Below, in pieces: positions 10,746-22,096 of a DNA stretch of 64,000 bases. The stretch's first letter is position 1, and the number at the start of each line of letters is the position of its first letter. Location: assembly GCA_029959085.1 (NCBI GenBank), contig JARWIR010000092.1:1488001-1552000 (forward strand), in the 5' to 3' direction. The DNA is from Nemophila menziesii (lineage: Eukaryota > Streptophyta > Magnoliopsida > Boraginales > Hydrophyllaceae). The translations under genes were made by a program, and so were the position numbers. The notes under the pieces are model-generated. The model did not search any database. It worked only from the letters and a program-made list of their open reading frames with translations, and was not told the DNA's origin.

Positions 10746-12863
10746 ATACATGTGGCAGGATCTAGATGGTTTTAGATGCCAAATATTTTTGCTCTAGATA
10801 AATCTTGGCCACACTTTCGACTTGTCCCATATAATATAGATATGCGTACGGTCAAACTGGAAAGGGTAAAACATTTACTATGGAGGGTTAATTATAGTAC
10901 TCTTAAATAATTATTATGAATTTCTAAGGAAAGAATTGAAACTGATCAGGGACCTTCTTGAAGTTTTTAGATAGTAAGTGTGCTTTAAGTTTATAATGAA
11001 CACGGACCTTCTTGCAAAAACTCCTACCTCGAAAAAGTTAGTATTTTCTCACCAAGCATTATTTTGTTATATAGCTTACTTTGCATAATATAAGGGATTT
11101 ATAGTGCAATTTTTTCTTAATATAGTGACCTATAGTTAATATCAGGTTCTCCTATCTTATCATCATTACTATTGAACTATGCTAAAAAATTATGTGAAAC
11201 TCTTATTTTAGGTGATAAAATCAAAGTTTGCTATATATGTAAATTGCAACAGTCGAACTCGGATGATATTAAATGGAAAAGATAAAGTTGTACTTTAATT
11301 ATAAAAAAGGTTATCCACAAGTTTCTATATGAAAAAAGGAAAAATTCATAATTGTTCAAGACTTTTTTGCTATCCATTGGAGTAAAGGAATTCATTGTTA
11401 AAGTTTCACCTATTAGGTGATAGATTTCATTTGCCTAAACCATATGGAAGTCTATGCGGCCTTAATTAGCAGATTTTCAAGGTAAAATTTATAATTTTAT
11501 TACTAACTAAATGTTTATAGTATCAATTGATTATATATCTTTCTAAAATCATTACAATTAAAAATTGTAGGACATTTGATTAATTGATTATGTGGTTTGA
11601 TTATTAGATTGATTTGTGGTCATTTGAAATGATGGTTCTATATTTCTTATATATGCCTCTTACCAGAGGTAGATTTATCCTTTCACATATATAAAACTGT
11701 AGCTATCAATAACTTTGCATGTTCATAATTCACTATACATCTCTAAAATTAAACATGTCTCGCTTGAAGTCTAGAGTAATTAATTATATTGAATTTAACT
11801 ATATATCAGGTTAATCTACTCACTCTTATAATATATTTTTATTTGTGATCTTGAGATTAATTTCCATATTATTGCAATTTCCAAGTTTATTTCTTGGTCA
11901 AGCCTCGCAAGGCAACTATTAGCCAATTCAACTATATTGGAAGTCAACACAGAGTAATAAACTAAGTCTGAAAAGTTATTTTTGTAACTAATGCTTAATA
12001 GTAAAACTGAGTATACCGATATAAACTTTAATTATTAAGTAACATCTTATATTTATCCCTATATCCATGTAAGTGTTTTAATGAAATTCTAGCTGCATTA
12101 GAAGATTGTGAAATGTTTTACTAAAATAGAGGACATCCTATTTTTGCAATGTTCGACTAAGTTGAGTGAACTACACATCCCATTCCAGAAAAAATATCGT
12201 TCATTTTTCTTTGATGTGTGTGCATATAAGCAGCATGTTTATAGAGACACGACATACTATTGACATGGCAATTTTCTTAATGAGGCTAATAATGAGTATA
12301 ACTCAAGATTATAACTCTTTTTGCATAATAGTAAACCAACATTTTTCATAATTTTCTCATACTTATCTAAATACTATGGTAAAGATAGTAGTGTGTATCA
12401 TTTTAATATAATTTAATTAAATACTTAACAAATAAATTAGCAATTTAGTAAATATTATGATTGATAAGTTAAGAATAAAGATTGCGCTAATTATGTTATT
12501 TTCAATGTTATATGTACATTTTTTTTCTAGAAATAATATAGGAAAATTTTATACTCAAATTTTTCTATCATCAATTATTCTCGGCAATTCCTCCAATATG
12601 GAGTGTGGTTCCTTGGGAACTTTAATTTGAATAAATGATTCAAATAGGTTATTTTATCATTACTAATCAACTTTATACTTCTGAAATAACCCACGTAAAA
12701 CTATTTTAATCAAGTTAGCACTATTTAGAAGGTAATCTCGAATAGTAAAAGTCAAATAATATGTAACTTATTTAGAAGAATAGATTACCTATAAATATTG
12801 CATTCTATTCTCTTTCATATTGTTAAACAAAATTTAGTGCCCTCGGGCACGGGTTATCCCTAG

Positions 12864-14551
12864 TATATTTATATTTTATGAAGTGTGTTGAAAATTACGG
12901 CTAATGTAGATAATTTTATAACTAATTCTTTCATTGGATATGTTTAGATATTTGTCAAGTGTAATTGCAGCCTAAATATATATGAGATCTTTGAGAAGTT
13001 ATTTTCTACTTGGAATTTATTCATGTGAACCATGAACTACTTCAAATTATATATAACTCATCATCACCCTATATGTCTTTTAAATTATTTTGTTCCATGT
13101 ACCACATGAGAGAGTGGACTCAACATATATATAAAATAATGTGATTTTTTATGAAGAAAAATACAATACAAAAAAGATAAGTTTATTCTTATTATTTTGC
13201 AAGTATCTTCAATCAAGGAACGGGATTATCAGTAAAAAAAAAATCTTGTCTCACAAGGGAAGAAAAAGTAATAAAAATATTGGAAATATATATCTATAAT
13301 CTATTTATATTATTTATAAAACTATAAAAAAGAATTCTTATACAATGTGAACTCTATGTTTCATATATATCCTAATACGATTCTTATTTTTATACTTATT
13401 ATTTAATTCCTGTAAATAATATCTTAATCTAATAATGATAGTTATATATTTTTATTAATTAATTAATTAGTTATCCTATTTAATAAAATTACATATATTA
13501 TACTATTTTTGTGTATTTATTAATAATAAGAAATTTACAATAATTTACTTATATTAGACTTTAAGTTTAATTCAGACTCTTACAAGTCGCTAATGTATGA
13601 AGTTTGAAATGTTATAATTAATGAAAATTAATTCAAGATAATTTATGTCAAATACGGGTATACAAAGAATTATCATGTATGTGAATAATTTTTTCAAAAT
13701 AGATGGAATATCACAATGTTGTGTTATTGGTTCCACTATTTTAATAACAAGTATGGACTATTAGTTAGAAAAAACATTAAAATTATAAGTTAAATACCTT
13801 AAATGACCTTAATACATATATCTTATCAAATTACATAACCACTGAACAAATTATATACTAGTTGCATGATTGGTCAAGTAAACATTCTTTTTGAAATGAG
13901 ATAAATAAACTATAATGTGGTAGCCAAGTGAATAAAGACTGATTTATACATGGGAGTGAGAAAACACTTTTATTGTAAAATTGGATGACTTTAAAATCCA
14001 AAAAATCAACTTATATTAACTCTTCATAAAAAAGTTTTTGTTTCATATTTGATCATGATTTTTTAATTAACATGTAGTTTTAAGTATGAAAAAGGAAAAG
14101 AAATAAATTTAGAAGGGTTGTTAGTTAATGAGGAAGAGTTCCCTTCTTTGGTACATGGTGATGTGTCACATAGATTCGAAAAACATGAGATGGTAATGAT
14201 AGAGGTGCTTGCCTAACAATTGTTAGTATTTTTTTTGTAAAGAGGCTTTCCAAGGATTAAATTATGCTAAGAATATATTTTTTGGTTTCCTTATTTGAAT
14301 TAATTAATTCTAGAATATTGTAGACCATAGAATCATGTTTTTATGAGTTTTTTGAATTCCATTTTGTTATCTTTACCAGTATATAAATCAAAAATAAATT
14401 CAATGCGTAAGAGCTACGAATAAAACTAGATAGTGGAAAATTTGTATAACTACATATCTTATTTGAATCTCTATAAAATTTTAGTATCAAGGATATCAAT
14501 TGCGTAAAAAATGATATATTAAAAACTTGTTTTTACATATAAAATATGTTA
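12864..14551. other. Non-coding block sequence right of the Helitron (copy A)
   Basis: Continues the block: it matches C from 63376 to the window end and B from about 37835. B has lost the segment matching 7210-7328 and 12864-13150. No gene or RNA seen. Confidence 0.6.
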
Positions 14552-14795
14552 GAGTAATGATATTTGTCACCCCTATTCTCTTCACCCTTTTGTCACCTCC
14601 TACATGGCAGATCACATGGCATGACATGTAGGAAATAAAATAATTAAGAAATATGATTAAGGAAATGTTTAATTTAAGGAATAAATCAATTAATTAAGAT
14701 ATGTAAATAAATTACTTATATGTCATGTCATGCAATCTGTCATGTAGGAGGTGATAAAAGGGTGAAGGGAATAGGGGTCACAAATATCATTACTC
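14552..14795. mobile_element. MITE, 244 bp, Mutator-like by 9 bp target duplication
   Basis: Near-perfect terminal inverted repeats of about 80 bases start GAGTAATGATATTTGT and face each other. They flank a short A/T-rich centre. The nine bases AATATGTTA are present on both sides (14543-14551 and 14796-14804). Copy B has a single AATATGTTA at 39175-39183 with matching flanks and no element, which is a clean empty site. A 9 bp duplication with long inverted ends is typical of Mutator-like elements. There is no coding capacity. Confidence 0.88.
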
Positions 14796-14804
14796 AATAT
14801 GTTA

Positions 14805-15816
14805 TACGTTCCTAAACGCATAAACTCTAATTAAGTACAATTGAAGAAACTTTAACAAAAACATCGAACACATAATAAAATATATGGTTGACTTTTTATG
14901 ACAATCAACAAGTGCATGAAGATTGGCATATTGAGAATCCAAAATTAGTTGTGGCAAATGTATTAGAAGCTGAATTACAATGGTTAAAAATAGTTTAGAA
15001 AATTTTGTCATGAATTTTGTCAAATTAAAATTATATCCTTGAATGTTTTGTTCTATGTGAAAATCAAATTGTTTGTCAATTTTTTATGTATAATCATTCT
15101 CTTGAAAAATAAGAAATGAATTATATAGAGATATTATATGTATAATTAGATTATTCCTTTAAGTTCCTACAAAAATTATACTATATTATACATAATACAT
15201 TATATATAAACATGTATTATTTTTAATAACAATGCTGATTTACTTTACAAGTAATTTATGATGTTAGATATGTTGGACAATTCACTCTCAAATTAACAAG
15301 ATCTACCCTTAACCCCTTCCCTCCACGTAGTAATTCAGGGCTTAGTGATAATCAATTAATTGGAAAAATTAATCAATCATAAATTCAATATAAAGTCAAA
15401 TATATATGTTTTAATCAATCTCAATCAATAAAAAATACCCATCTTATAGCAAACAACCAAAAAATTAAAACATGGGTTTTTTCAAATTCAAAACATAAAA
15501 GGAAACAAGCTCATGTTGTGATGAAATATAAGTGTACGATGATGAAGATTTAAAAAAACTAATCAAGAAGTTTTGAAGAGTTGTAGATGCATATGGGTCT
15601 TCTCTTTATCTCATCTTGATCTTTTTGATTAAATTAATGTCATATGTGTAAACATTAAAGAAAAATTCTTTTATATCTTTTAAGTTGGTGGAACATGTTA
15701 ATATATGTTGCTCGATTGTTTGAAAACTATACAACTATAGAGAATTTTTATTTATTTATTTGGCTCCTTAAAGCAACCATAAATCAATATTTGGAATCTT
15801 AATCGCACTCAAAATT
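14805..15816. other. End of copy A and flank of the CACTA element
   Basis: Homology to copy B continues to about 15430. After that the sequence is unique up to the CACTA insertion. A minus-strand frame at 14802-15023 starts inside the target duplication and has no recognisable domain. I see no gene. Confidence 0.5.
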
Positions 15817-15837
15817 CACTACTACAGTTTTTTTTTT

Positions 15838-16200
15838 GGGACGAAAAATTTAGTACTCTATTAGCGACGACAATTGTTTAACGACGAAGAAATTCGTCGA
15901 AAATAGTCTTTTGTGATAGCGACGCCGCGACAAATGTTTAACGACGAAGAAATTCGTCGAAAAATTCATCGCTAATAATATCCCTTGTTAGTGACTACCT
16001 AACTTCATTTTTAAAGAATACACGTTTATTCGCAATTATCGCCATTTTTTTTTGAATTTTCGTAAAGTCAAAAGTTTCGTCGCTAAATTCCTTTAATACT
16101 AGCGACGGAGAATTTCGTTGCTAGTAGTTGTTACTCGCAATGAAATTTTAAGTAACTAGCGACGAGTATTTTTGTCGCTAATAAAAAACGTAAACTAAAA
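15838..16200. repeat. Left subterminal repeat cluster of the CACTA element
   Basis: At least eight GCGACGA or TCGTCGC motifs in both orientations. It includes a local duplication of CAATTGTTTAACGACGAAGA plus following bases at about 15880 and 15930. In En/Spm elements such motifs bind the TNP1-type protein; that role is inferred here. Confidence 0.8.
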
Positions 16201-16780
16201 AGACAGCAGGTTTTTCACACAAGAAAATACCATATTATTATTTTTACTCCCTCTTTCTCTCAAACCTTAACTCTTATTCCCACAAGTATTTACTACTTGA
16301 TTCTCTAAATCATCTAAGACCATTCCCGATTCCATATTCGAGAATGGGTAAGGTCAATCTAAATTTTCTCCTACCAATTCAAGGGATTTTCCAATAAATT
16401 CAATCTTTTTAAATTTTGATTTTGTTGAATATAATGGTGAATTGCATGATTTAATGATTTAATAGGTTAATAAATAATTGCTACATCATTAACGGGTGTA
16501 TATTCAAGGTGGGCATGATCAATCTTCAATCTTGCCATCCAATTCAAGGTAATTTTAATAAAATTAAAACTTTTTAAAAATCGAATTTTTTATTATAATT
16601 GTTAATAAATTCGTGATCACATTGTATAAGATGTGATTAGGTTAATAAATACCTGTTTTATGATTTTATTTATTATTATTATGTTGTAAATCATGCATAT
16701 GTTCATTTATTTATATTTTTTTCTTATAAAGTTAATTTAATAAATACTTTTCATATTTATGAAGTCGCTTAGTTATATCA

Positions 16781-16829
16781 AATTGTTATTAAAAGATGAC
16801 TTCGGGTTGTTATTAAAAGATGACTTCGG
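16781..16829 (+). repeat. 24 bp duplication over the TNP2 start codon
   Basis: The unit TTGTTATTAAAAGATGACTT plus CGGG occurs twice in a row. The first ATG (16796) runs into TAA after six codons; the second (16820) opens the conserved frame. The upstream copy makes a short in-frame leader ORF. Confidence 0.75.
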
Positions 16830-17110
16830 GGCTTGATAAGAGTTGTTTCAAAACGACCGATCTTTTTACAGAAGAATATATTTTTGGTGTAACAGATTTT
16901 ATCTCTTTTGTTGAAAATCAAGATCGTTTTAATGGATGGGTGTTTTTCCCGTGTATTAAATGTTTGAATAATCTTCGATATCAAACCCAAACGGTTGGGG
17001 TCACCTTCTAAAGAAGGGGATTTTATCAACTTATGAGGTTTGGAATAAACACGGTGAAAAATTAGTAATTCCAGAAGAACCCGCTCCAAATTTAGAAAAT
17101 GAAATGTTCA
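16820..17110 (+). pseudogene. TNP2-like transposase, N-terminal Transpos_assoc region
   Basis: From the ATG at 16820 the protein reads MTSGLDKSCFKTTDLFTEEY, then GV..FISFVENQ, then FPCIKCLNN, the pattern of the Transpos_assoc domain at the N-terminus of plant CACTA transposases, with its CxxC pair. The frame stops at 17009-17011 after about 63 residues. A shifted frame continues with KHGEKLVIPEEPAP and YDYLRPSYDVGG to about 17160. The role in the family is DNA binding and assembly with the main transposase. Here it is broken by at least one frameshift. Confidence 0.75.
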
Positions 17111-17139
17111 ATATGTATGACTATTTGAGACCCAGTTAC

Positions 17140-18430
17140 GATGTTGGTGGTCATTCGGGTGATACGCGATGAGAGGCCTACATTAAACAAGCCGCAGTTT
17201 CAAAGCTTTGTTCGAGGAATTAGTGACCGAATATATCCTAGATATACAGTGATGAGTTCGTTGAACTTCATTGCCAAGGTTATACACATAAAGGTAAAGA
17301 ATAAGTGGACAAACAAATCTTTTACTGGGCTATTAGAATTGGTTGGTCGTTTTTGCCCAAACGTCACAATTTGCCCGAGTCATACAAGGATTGCAACAAG
17401 AAGTTGAAAAGTATGGGTTACCCTACTATTGATTAGTTCTTGAATGATTTTACCCTTTTTACAAGGATAATGAATTCATCGACAAGTGCCTAGTATGCAT
17501 TAATTCTAGATGGGATCCGAAGAAGGGTAAGAAAGTACCCCATAAAAAGTTTCGCTATTTTTCTGATTGCTCCGCGGGTGCAGCGACTATACGCTTCGAA
17601 GCACACCGCTGAAGACATGATCTGGCACCATACCAGAAAGAGTACATATCAAAATGTTTTACGCCATCATATTGATGGTGATAGCTGGAAATAATTCATA
17701 GAGTTACATCTTGAGTTTGCTCGTGAACCTCAAAATGTATTTTTGGGTCTGGAAATTGAGGTTTTTGTCTGTTTTCCATGCAGAACAATTCATACAATAT
17801 GTGGCCAGTTATATTGACTGTCTACAACTTGCCACCGTGGGTATGCATGAAGGAAACCACATTTCAGCTATGTTTGTGGAATCCGGGCCCTTGTTCACCC
17901 AGTAAGGATATGGATGTTTTTTCCGCCCTGTCGTAGATGAGTTGGAGATATTGTTGGAAACAAGTATCCTTAGGTATGATGCCCATACGAAGGAAGAGTT
18001 TACGATGAAGGTTTGTTTTTTGTCAACGATCAATGATTACCCCGCTAGGTCATACACGTCGGGGTGGCAGGGTCGAGGTTACTTAACTTGCCCAGAATTC
18101 ATGGAATCTACTCCTTCGAAGAAGGTTAAGAAATAGGTGGTTTATTTTGATAATAGACGTTGTTTACCTCCCAGACATTTATTTATAACAGACAAAGTTT
18201 TTACCCGAATACCGATTTAAAGGCCCCACCGAGGAACCATAGTCCAACTAATATTCATACATAGTTAGATGGTTTGCCCACTTTGTTTCCCGGTAAACAC
18301 AAGGATTTTGGGGGTTAGGCGACGAAGAAATCAGGTCCTCATGAGTTCAATTTGAAGAGAAAGAGTATTTTTTATCGCTTACCTTATCGGTAGGAGAATT
18401 TATTAAAACATAACATCGATGTTATGCATT
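17140..18430 (+). pseudogene. TNP2-like transposase core (Transposase_21 family)
   Basis: Conserved segments occur in order across several frames: SSLNFIAKVIHIKVKNKWTN (about 17254), a CLVCINSRWDPKKGKKVPHK stretch with a zinc-binding look (about 17490), HTAEDMIWHHTRKS (about 17600), HHIDGDSWK, LEFAREPQNV, a broken MWPVILTVYNLPPW region (about 17795), GNHISAMFVESGP-type residues in another frame, DMDVFFRPVVDELEIL (about 17908), INDYPARSYTSGWQGRGYLTC (about 18030) and a degraded NRRCLPPRH (about 18150). These are landmarks of CACTA TNP2 transposases. Many shifts and stops (for example around 17220, 17670, 17860, 18134) make it non-functional. A related fragment sits at 39821-40132. Confidence 0.85.
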
Positions 18431-19318
18431 GCGAGAAGAATGGGTGCGACAGTGTGCTCGGTACAGTTGTAGGACTTGATGGAAAAAAAACAAAGATAAC
18501 GCGAAGGCAAGAATGGATCTTAAAGATATGAAAATCAGGGAAGAGTTGTGGTTGACATCAAGAGGAGGTAAAGCGATACTCAAGCGAGAAAAGTATACGT
18601 TGTCTACAGATAAGCTGAAAAAATTTCTCAATTGTTTGAAGGCACATAAGTTTCCCGATGGTTTTGTCTCTAGTTTGAAGAACAATGTTCAAAGTGATAC
18701 GGAAAAGATTATTGGGATGAAATCACACGACTGTTATTTAATGATGCAGTACCTTTTCATGTCTAGTATCCTTGGTCTTATAGATGATAAATCGATTAGC
18801 GATGCGATTATTCGGTAAGCTAATGTGTTTAGAGTTGTCTATAACAAGAACCTGAGTAGGAGAGAGTAGTAAACTAGTACGGCGGGAGTGGTTGAAGTGA
18901 TGTAGAAACTAGAAATGATTTTACCTCTAGCTTTTTTTGACCTAATGTTCGACTTGGTGATACACCTATACGATGAAGCATTATTAGGGCATCCTGTTCA
19001 AATGAAGTGGATGTTTCCATCTGAAAGGTATTTGAAAAAGTTAAAAGAGTATATTCGAAACCTGGCTAGGCCAGAGGGTTCAATCGCATAGGGTTAGGTG
19101 GTGTAAGAGAAGTTGACATTCATATCACGGTACCTTCAAGAAGAAAAAGCAAAGATCAATGATCCGGGTAGATACAACCAGGCACTATCCAAACAAAAAG
19201 AGCTATCCGATTCTAAGAGTCAGTGTACTATAGTAGGTAAGAAAAAGTTTGGTCATTTACCACGTGAAGAGAAGGAACAAATCAACTTGTATATTTTGCA
19301 TAACTTCGACGAAATCTA
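18431..19318 (+). pseudogene. TNP2 C-terminal part, DUF4218 region
   Basis: Segments match the C-terminal third of plant CACTA transposases: VLGTVVGLDGKKTK (about 18457), LDLKDM-like IREELWL (18513 on), KFLNCLKAHKFPDGFVSSLK, IGMKSHDCYLMMQYLF and SISDAIIR to a stop at 18818. After a shift come AFFDLMFDLVIH (about 18930), MKWMFPSERYLKKLKEYIRN (about 19003), LARPEGSIA, and LTFISRYLQEEKAKIND (19113 on) through GHLPREEKEQINLYILHNFD to 19318. The histidine-rich middle and the PIERYL-like motif are those of DUF4218. Two stops and at least two shifts interrupt it. A GTAAGT donor-like site follows at 19331, so an intron probably begins there. Confidence 0.8.
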
Positions 19319-19700
19319 ACCATACACAACGTAAGTAAAATAATTCACTTCTATATATTTTTGTGTACATTGTGTTTTATTTTTTTCTTAAAATATAGTG
19401 AACACAAATCCATGCTATCGGGAACGACTAAAGCTATAGAGAAGATGCACCGACAAACTTTTAAGGGATGATTTTTAGAAAAGGTATGTAACATGTACGC
19501 TCCTTGGAAACTTTTCTTTTTTAGAAACTTTCCTAAAAGGATACTTTCCTTATTCAGAAACTTACCTTTTTTGAAAACCTTCCTTATTTGGAAAATTTCC
19601 TTTTTTTGAAAATTTCTTTAAAAGAATACTTTCCTTTTTTGGAATTTTTCCTTATTTGGAATGATACACGGTTATTTTCAAAGTTATAATTCTTATTCTT
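19319..19700 (+). other. Intron-like region with repeated GGAAACTTTCC motifs
   Basis: It lies between the DUF4218 and DUF4216 parts of the transposase. From 19500 to 19665 a short motif close to GGAAACTTTCCTTTTTT is repeated about eight times in variable form. The same motif occurs in two other non-coding stretches of this element (21660-21850 and 23165-23265). Confidence 0.65.
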
Positions 19701-20438
19701 TTTTATAGATTCATGTAATGCACAAGGCTGGTGATGCATTAGCTATCCCCGATATGATATGCTTGGCGAGCATGTCTCATGATTCGGTTAATACGTACGA
19801 TACATGTGTTGTGAATTGTGTGAAATAGGCGTGACTCAAGATTACGGCGTATCTGCCATGTACAATGGGACACCATTTTATGGTGAATTAGTGTAAATCA
19901 TAGAGGTTAGATTCAATGGTGGTTGTTCAGTTGTGTTATTCGTTTGTAAGTGGTGTAACACGACGAAAGTAAAGAAAGAACATGGGGTAACCTTCATCAA
20001 CACATCTTCTTTTTGGTGCATGGATGAACCATACATTTTAGCAACGCAAGCCAAAAAATTCTTTTACATCGACGAGATCAATACAAAGAAAAAAATGAAG
20101 AGATCAACGATCGTCATGGATGGAGTCTCAAGTTATGGGGTGCGGGGTCAATATCTACCAACAACTAGAGCATCACGATTCCTTTGGTGAACACGGAGAT
20201 AGATTACTCGCGACCGGACTCGGCCACAAATGAAGAGATCGAGTTTGACCCGTCTCATTTGAGAGTTGAACTGGTTATTGATGAAGACGAGGAGATTTTG
20301 ATGAAACATGGGAGTAGTATTGAGATGAGGAACCTATTGACGTCGATAGTGATGATGAACCTATCGACACTAGCAGATACGAAACTGGTTAGTTATTTGG
20401 TTTTTTTGTTTATGTTTCTTCTAGATATTAAAGTGTAA
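19701..20438 (+). pseudogene. TNP2 tail with DUF4216 domain
   Basis: The frame from 19933 to 20188 reads FVCKWCNTTKVKKEHGVTFI, then SSFWCMDEPYILATQAKKFF and YIDEI, the pattern of DUF4216 (a V.F.CDW start, a hydrophobic beta stretch, then DPF.LA.QA..VFYV). Upstream fragments (about 19740-19930) contain CEIGVTQDYGVSAMYN.TPFYGE, also typical of that region. A second frame, 20184-20438, is acidic, with many E and D, as is usual after DUF4216, and ends in a hydrophobic stretch that is probably intron read-through. A stop and a shift separate the pieces. Confidence 0.75.
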
Positions 20439-20604
20439 ATGTAAGGTTGTTACAATGTTACTTTTTGATTTGAATTTTAAGGTTGTTACAATGTTACTTT
20501 TTGATTTATTTTGATGTTTAAATGTTTTTTAAATGTTAAGATGTAAGAAATCAAAAAAAAAAATAATAAAGAAGAAGAAAAAAATCAACAAAATATGTAA
20601 AAAC

Positions 20605-20940
20605 AAATTAGCGACGAGTTCTTGCGCAAGAACTCGTCGATAGAACTTAGCGACGACCTTCAAACTCAAGAACTCATCACTAGAACTTAGCGACGACATT
20701 CAAGACATAGCTACGATTTTATTTATCACTAAGACTGTCCAAAAATTCGTTTGCTCAATTTGGGCGGTCCAATTTCCCGCATGTTGAATTTAGCGACGAA
20801 ACGAGAAGTTATAGACGATACGTGTCGTCACTAACAAGGGACACGTAAAGGTCATGTGTACGATTTGTTAAACGTACCCCTCTAGCAACACAATTGATAC
20901 TTAGCAACGAAAAATATTGTCGCTAATATTAAAATTGTAT
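20605..20940. repeat. Internal GCGACGA cluster, promoter-like, between the two CACTA genes
   Basis: About eight TAGCGACGA-type motifs in both orientations, including a near-perfect palindrome around CTTGCGCAAG (20630-20640). They end just before TATATAAA (20938-20945), which has an AACAACACACC leader downstream. This cluster is 2.9 kb from the right end, where subterminal repeats are not expected. It may be the promoter of the second gene or the buried end of an older element. Confidence 0.6.
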
Positions 20941-20945
20941 ATAAA
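20938..20945 (+). promoter_or_regulatory. TATA box candidate for the second CACTA gene
   Basis: TATATAAA lies directly after the internal repeat cluster and about 1.15 kb before the first coding exon candidate at 22097. Several GT/AG-like sites lie between, so a spliced 5' leader is likely. This is inference from position and motif only. Confidence 0.4.
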
Positions 20946-22080
20946 CCTACGGGAGCTCATTTCATCACTAACAACACACCAAAATATTTCCAAAACGAAG
21001 GCCTACTCCCTTTCCAAGCAACAAACATGCAAAAATCAACACACTAACACACCAAGGTAATAATTTCTATTCTAATTCCATTTTTAACTTTTATATTATT
21101 TTCTAACAATTTTTTTTGATATATTTTTTTCCAATTCGATTGCTTGGCTTGAATTCAACACTATCAACACCAAATTCTCCACGTATAAGGTACCAATTTC
21201 GAGATACCTTTACTTCTTCTTTTTAATTTTTTGATTTCGAATGTTATTGATGTTATGAGTTGTTTGATGAATTTGTAATTACTAAGGGGTATTATTTGGA
21301 TGTTTAACACTTGAATTGGATTTATTAAAGAATGTAATGTGATTTGTGATTTTTTTTGTTAAAATTAAGGGTTAATAATTATTTAAAAATAGGGAATAAT
21401 TCTTAGTTGTCTATATGATTAGAGGTTTAACTAGGGTTTATGATTTGGGAATTTTTAGCATTTATTTTACAATTTTTGGTATTTTAGGAAATAAATAATT
21501 TTTTTTAGGCTAAAAATATTTTTAAGTATAAGAAATAATGAAAACAAAGTAAAAATAATTAATTGGGAAAAAAAGACCTCAAATTGTTTAAAATAATTTT
21601 CTATAAAAAATGTAGTACTTAAAAGCTTTTTTCCAAAAAAATAACATTTAAAATTATAAAGTTCCCTTTTTTGGAGACTTTCTTATTTTGGAATGATCCA
21701 TTTTAGGAAAATCTCTTTTTTTGGAAACTATCCTTTTTGGCAACTTTTGTATTTTGGAATTTTTCCGAAACAATACAGTTGCTAAAAGGGAAAGTTTCCT
21801 AAAATAGAAAGTTTCCAAAAAAATCTTTCCCTTTTAGAATAAAGAATCATTTTTTGGACTAACTGATTATTTTTGTTATAGATTTCATCCAGATTTGATT
21901 AAATATATTTCTTTTAATTTATTATATATGTATTCTTTGTAATAATTTATTTATTTTAATTTATTTTATATGTATTGTTTGTAATAATTTTTTTTTTCAG
22001 ATTGTAATAACTTATTTATTCGTTTAGGATTGTAATAATTTATTTATTCATAAGAATTGTAATATTTTATTTTTGTTTAC
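20946..22080 (+). other. Leader/intron region of the second CACTA gene
   Basis: Low-complexity T-rich sequence without a long frame. Positions 21660-21850 hold the second cluster of GGAAACTTTCC-type motifs, in both orientations. Positions 21890-22080 hold diverged tandem copies of TTGTAATAATTTATTTATT. Confidence 0.5.
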
Positions 22081-22096
22081 GTCCGTTAAAAAATGG

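Larger units (their letters stand above)
7329..12863 (+). mobile_element. Non-autonomous Helitron, 5535 bp, with empty site in copy C
   Basis: The element starts TCTAACCATAATACACC and ends with the hairpin GTGCCC-TC-GGGCAC, a short spacer GGGTTATCC and CTAG. It lies between host A (7328) and host T (12864), the classical Helitron A|T target with no target duplication. Copy C has the uninterrupted site GATATA|TATATTTATA at 63375/63376, and the sequence on both sides matches A. This proves both boundaries. I saw no Rep/helicase coding sequence, so it is non-autonomous. Inside are a duplicated 5' end, a tandem array and a second, inverted element. Confidence 0.85.
1..15430 (+). repeat. Segmental duplication, copy A
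   Basis: This block aligns with copy C almost base for base (1-7328 with about 56093-63375, then 12864-13500 with 63376-64000). It aligns more loosely with copy B (about 29210-39798). The left end is cut by the window. Homology to B stops near 15400-15430. Copies A and C share deletions that B and D lack, for example about 26 bp in the LINE near 325 and about 150 bp near 2745, so A and C are the closest pair. Two insertions interrupt A: the Helitron 7329-12863 and the MITE 14552-14795. Confidence 0.9.

Noticed and set aside
8769..12863. A TIR transposon of 4.1 kb with 30 bp inverted ends
   Set aside because: The copy C empty site places the insertion start at 7329, no target duplication flanks 8769 and 12863, and each end fits the Helitron hairpin-CTAG pattern better.
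16778..17089. 103-codon minus-strand frame
   Set aside because: It lies opposite the Transpos_assoc coding sequence; its residues are the complement shadow of that gene and the 24 bp duplication.
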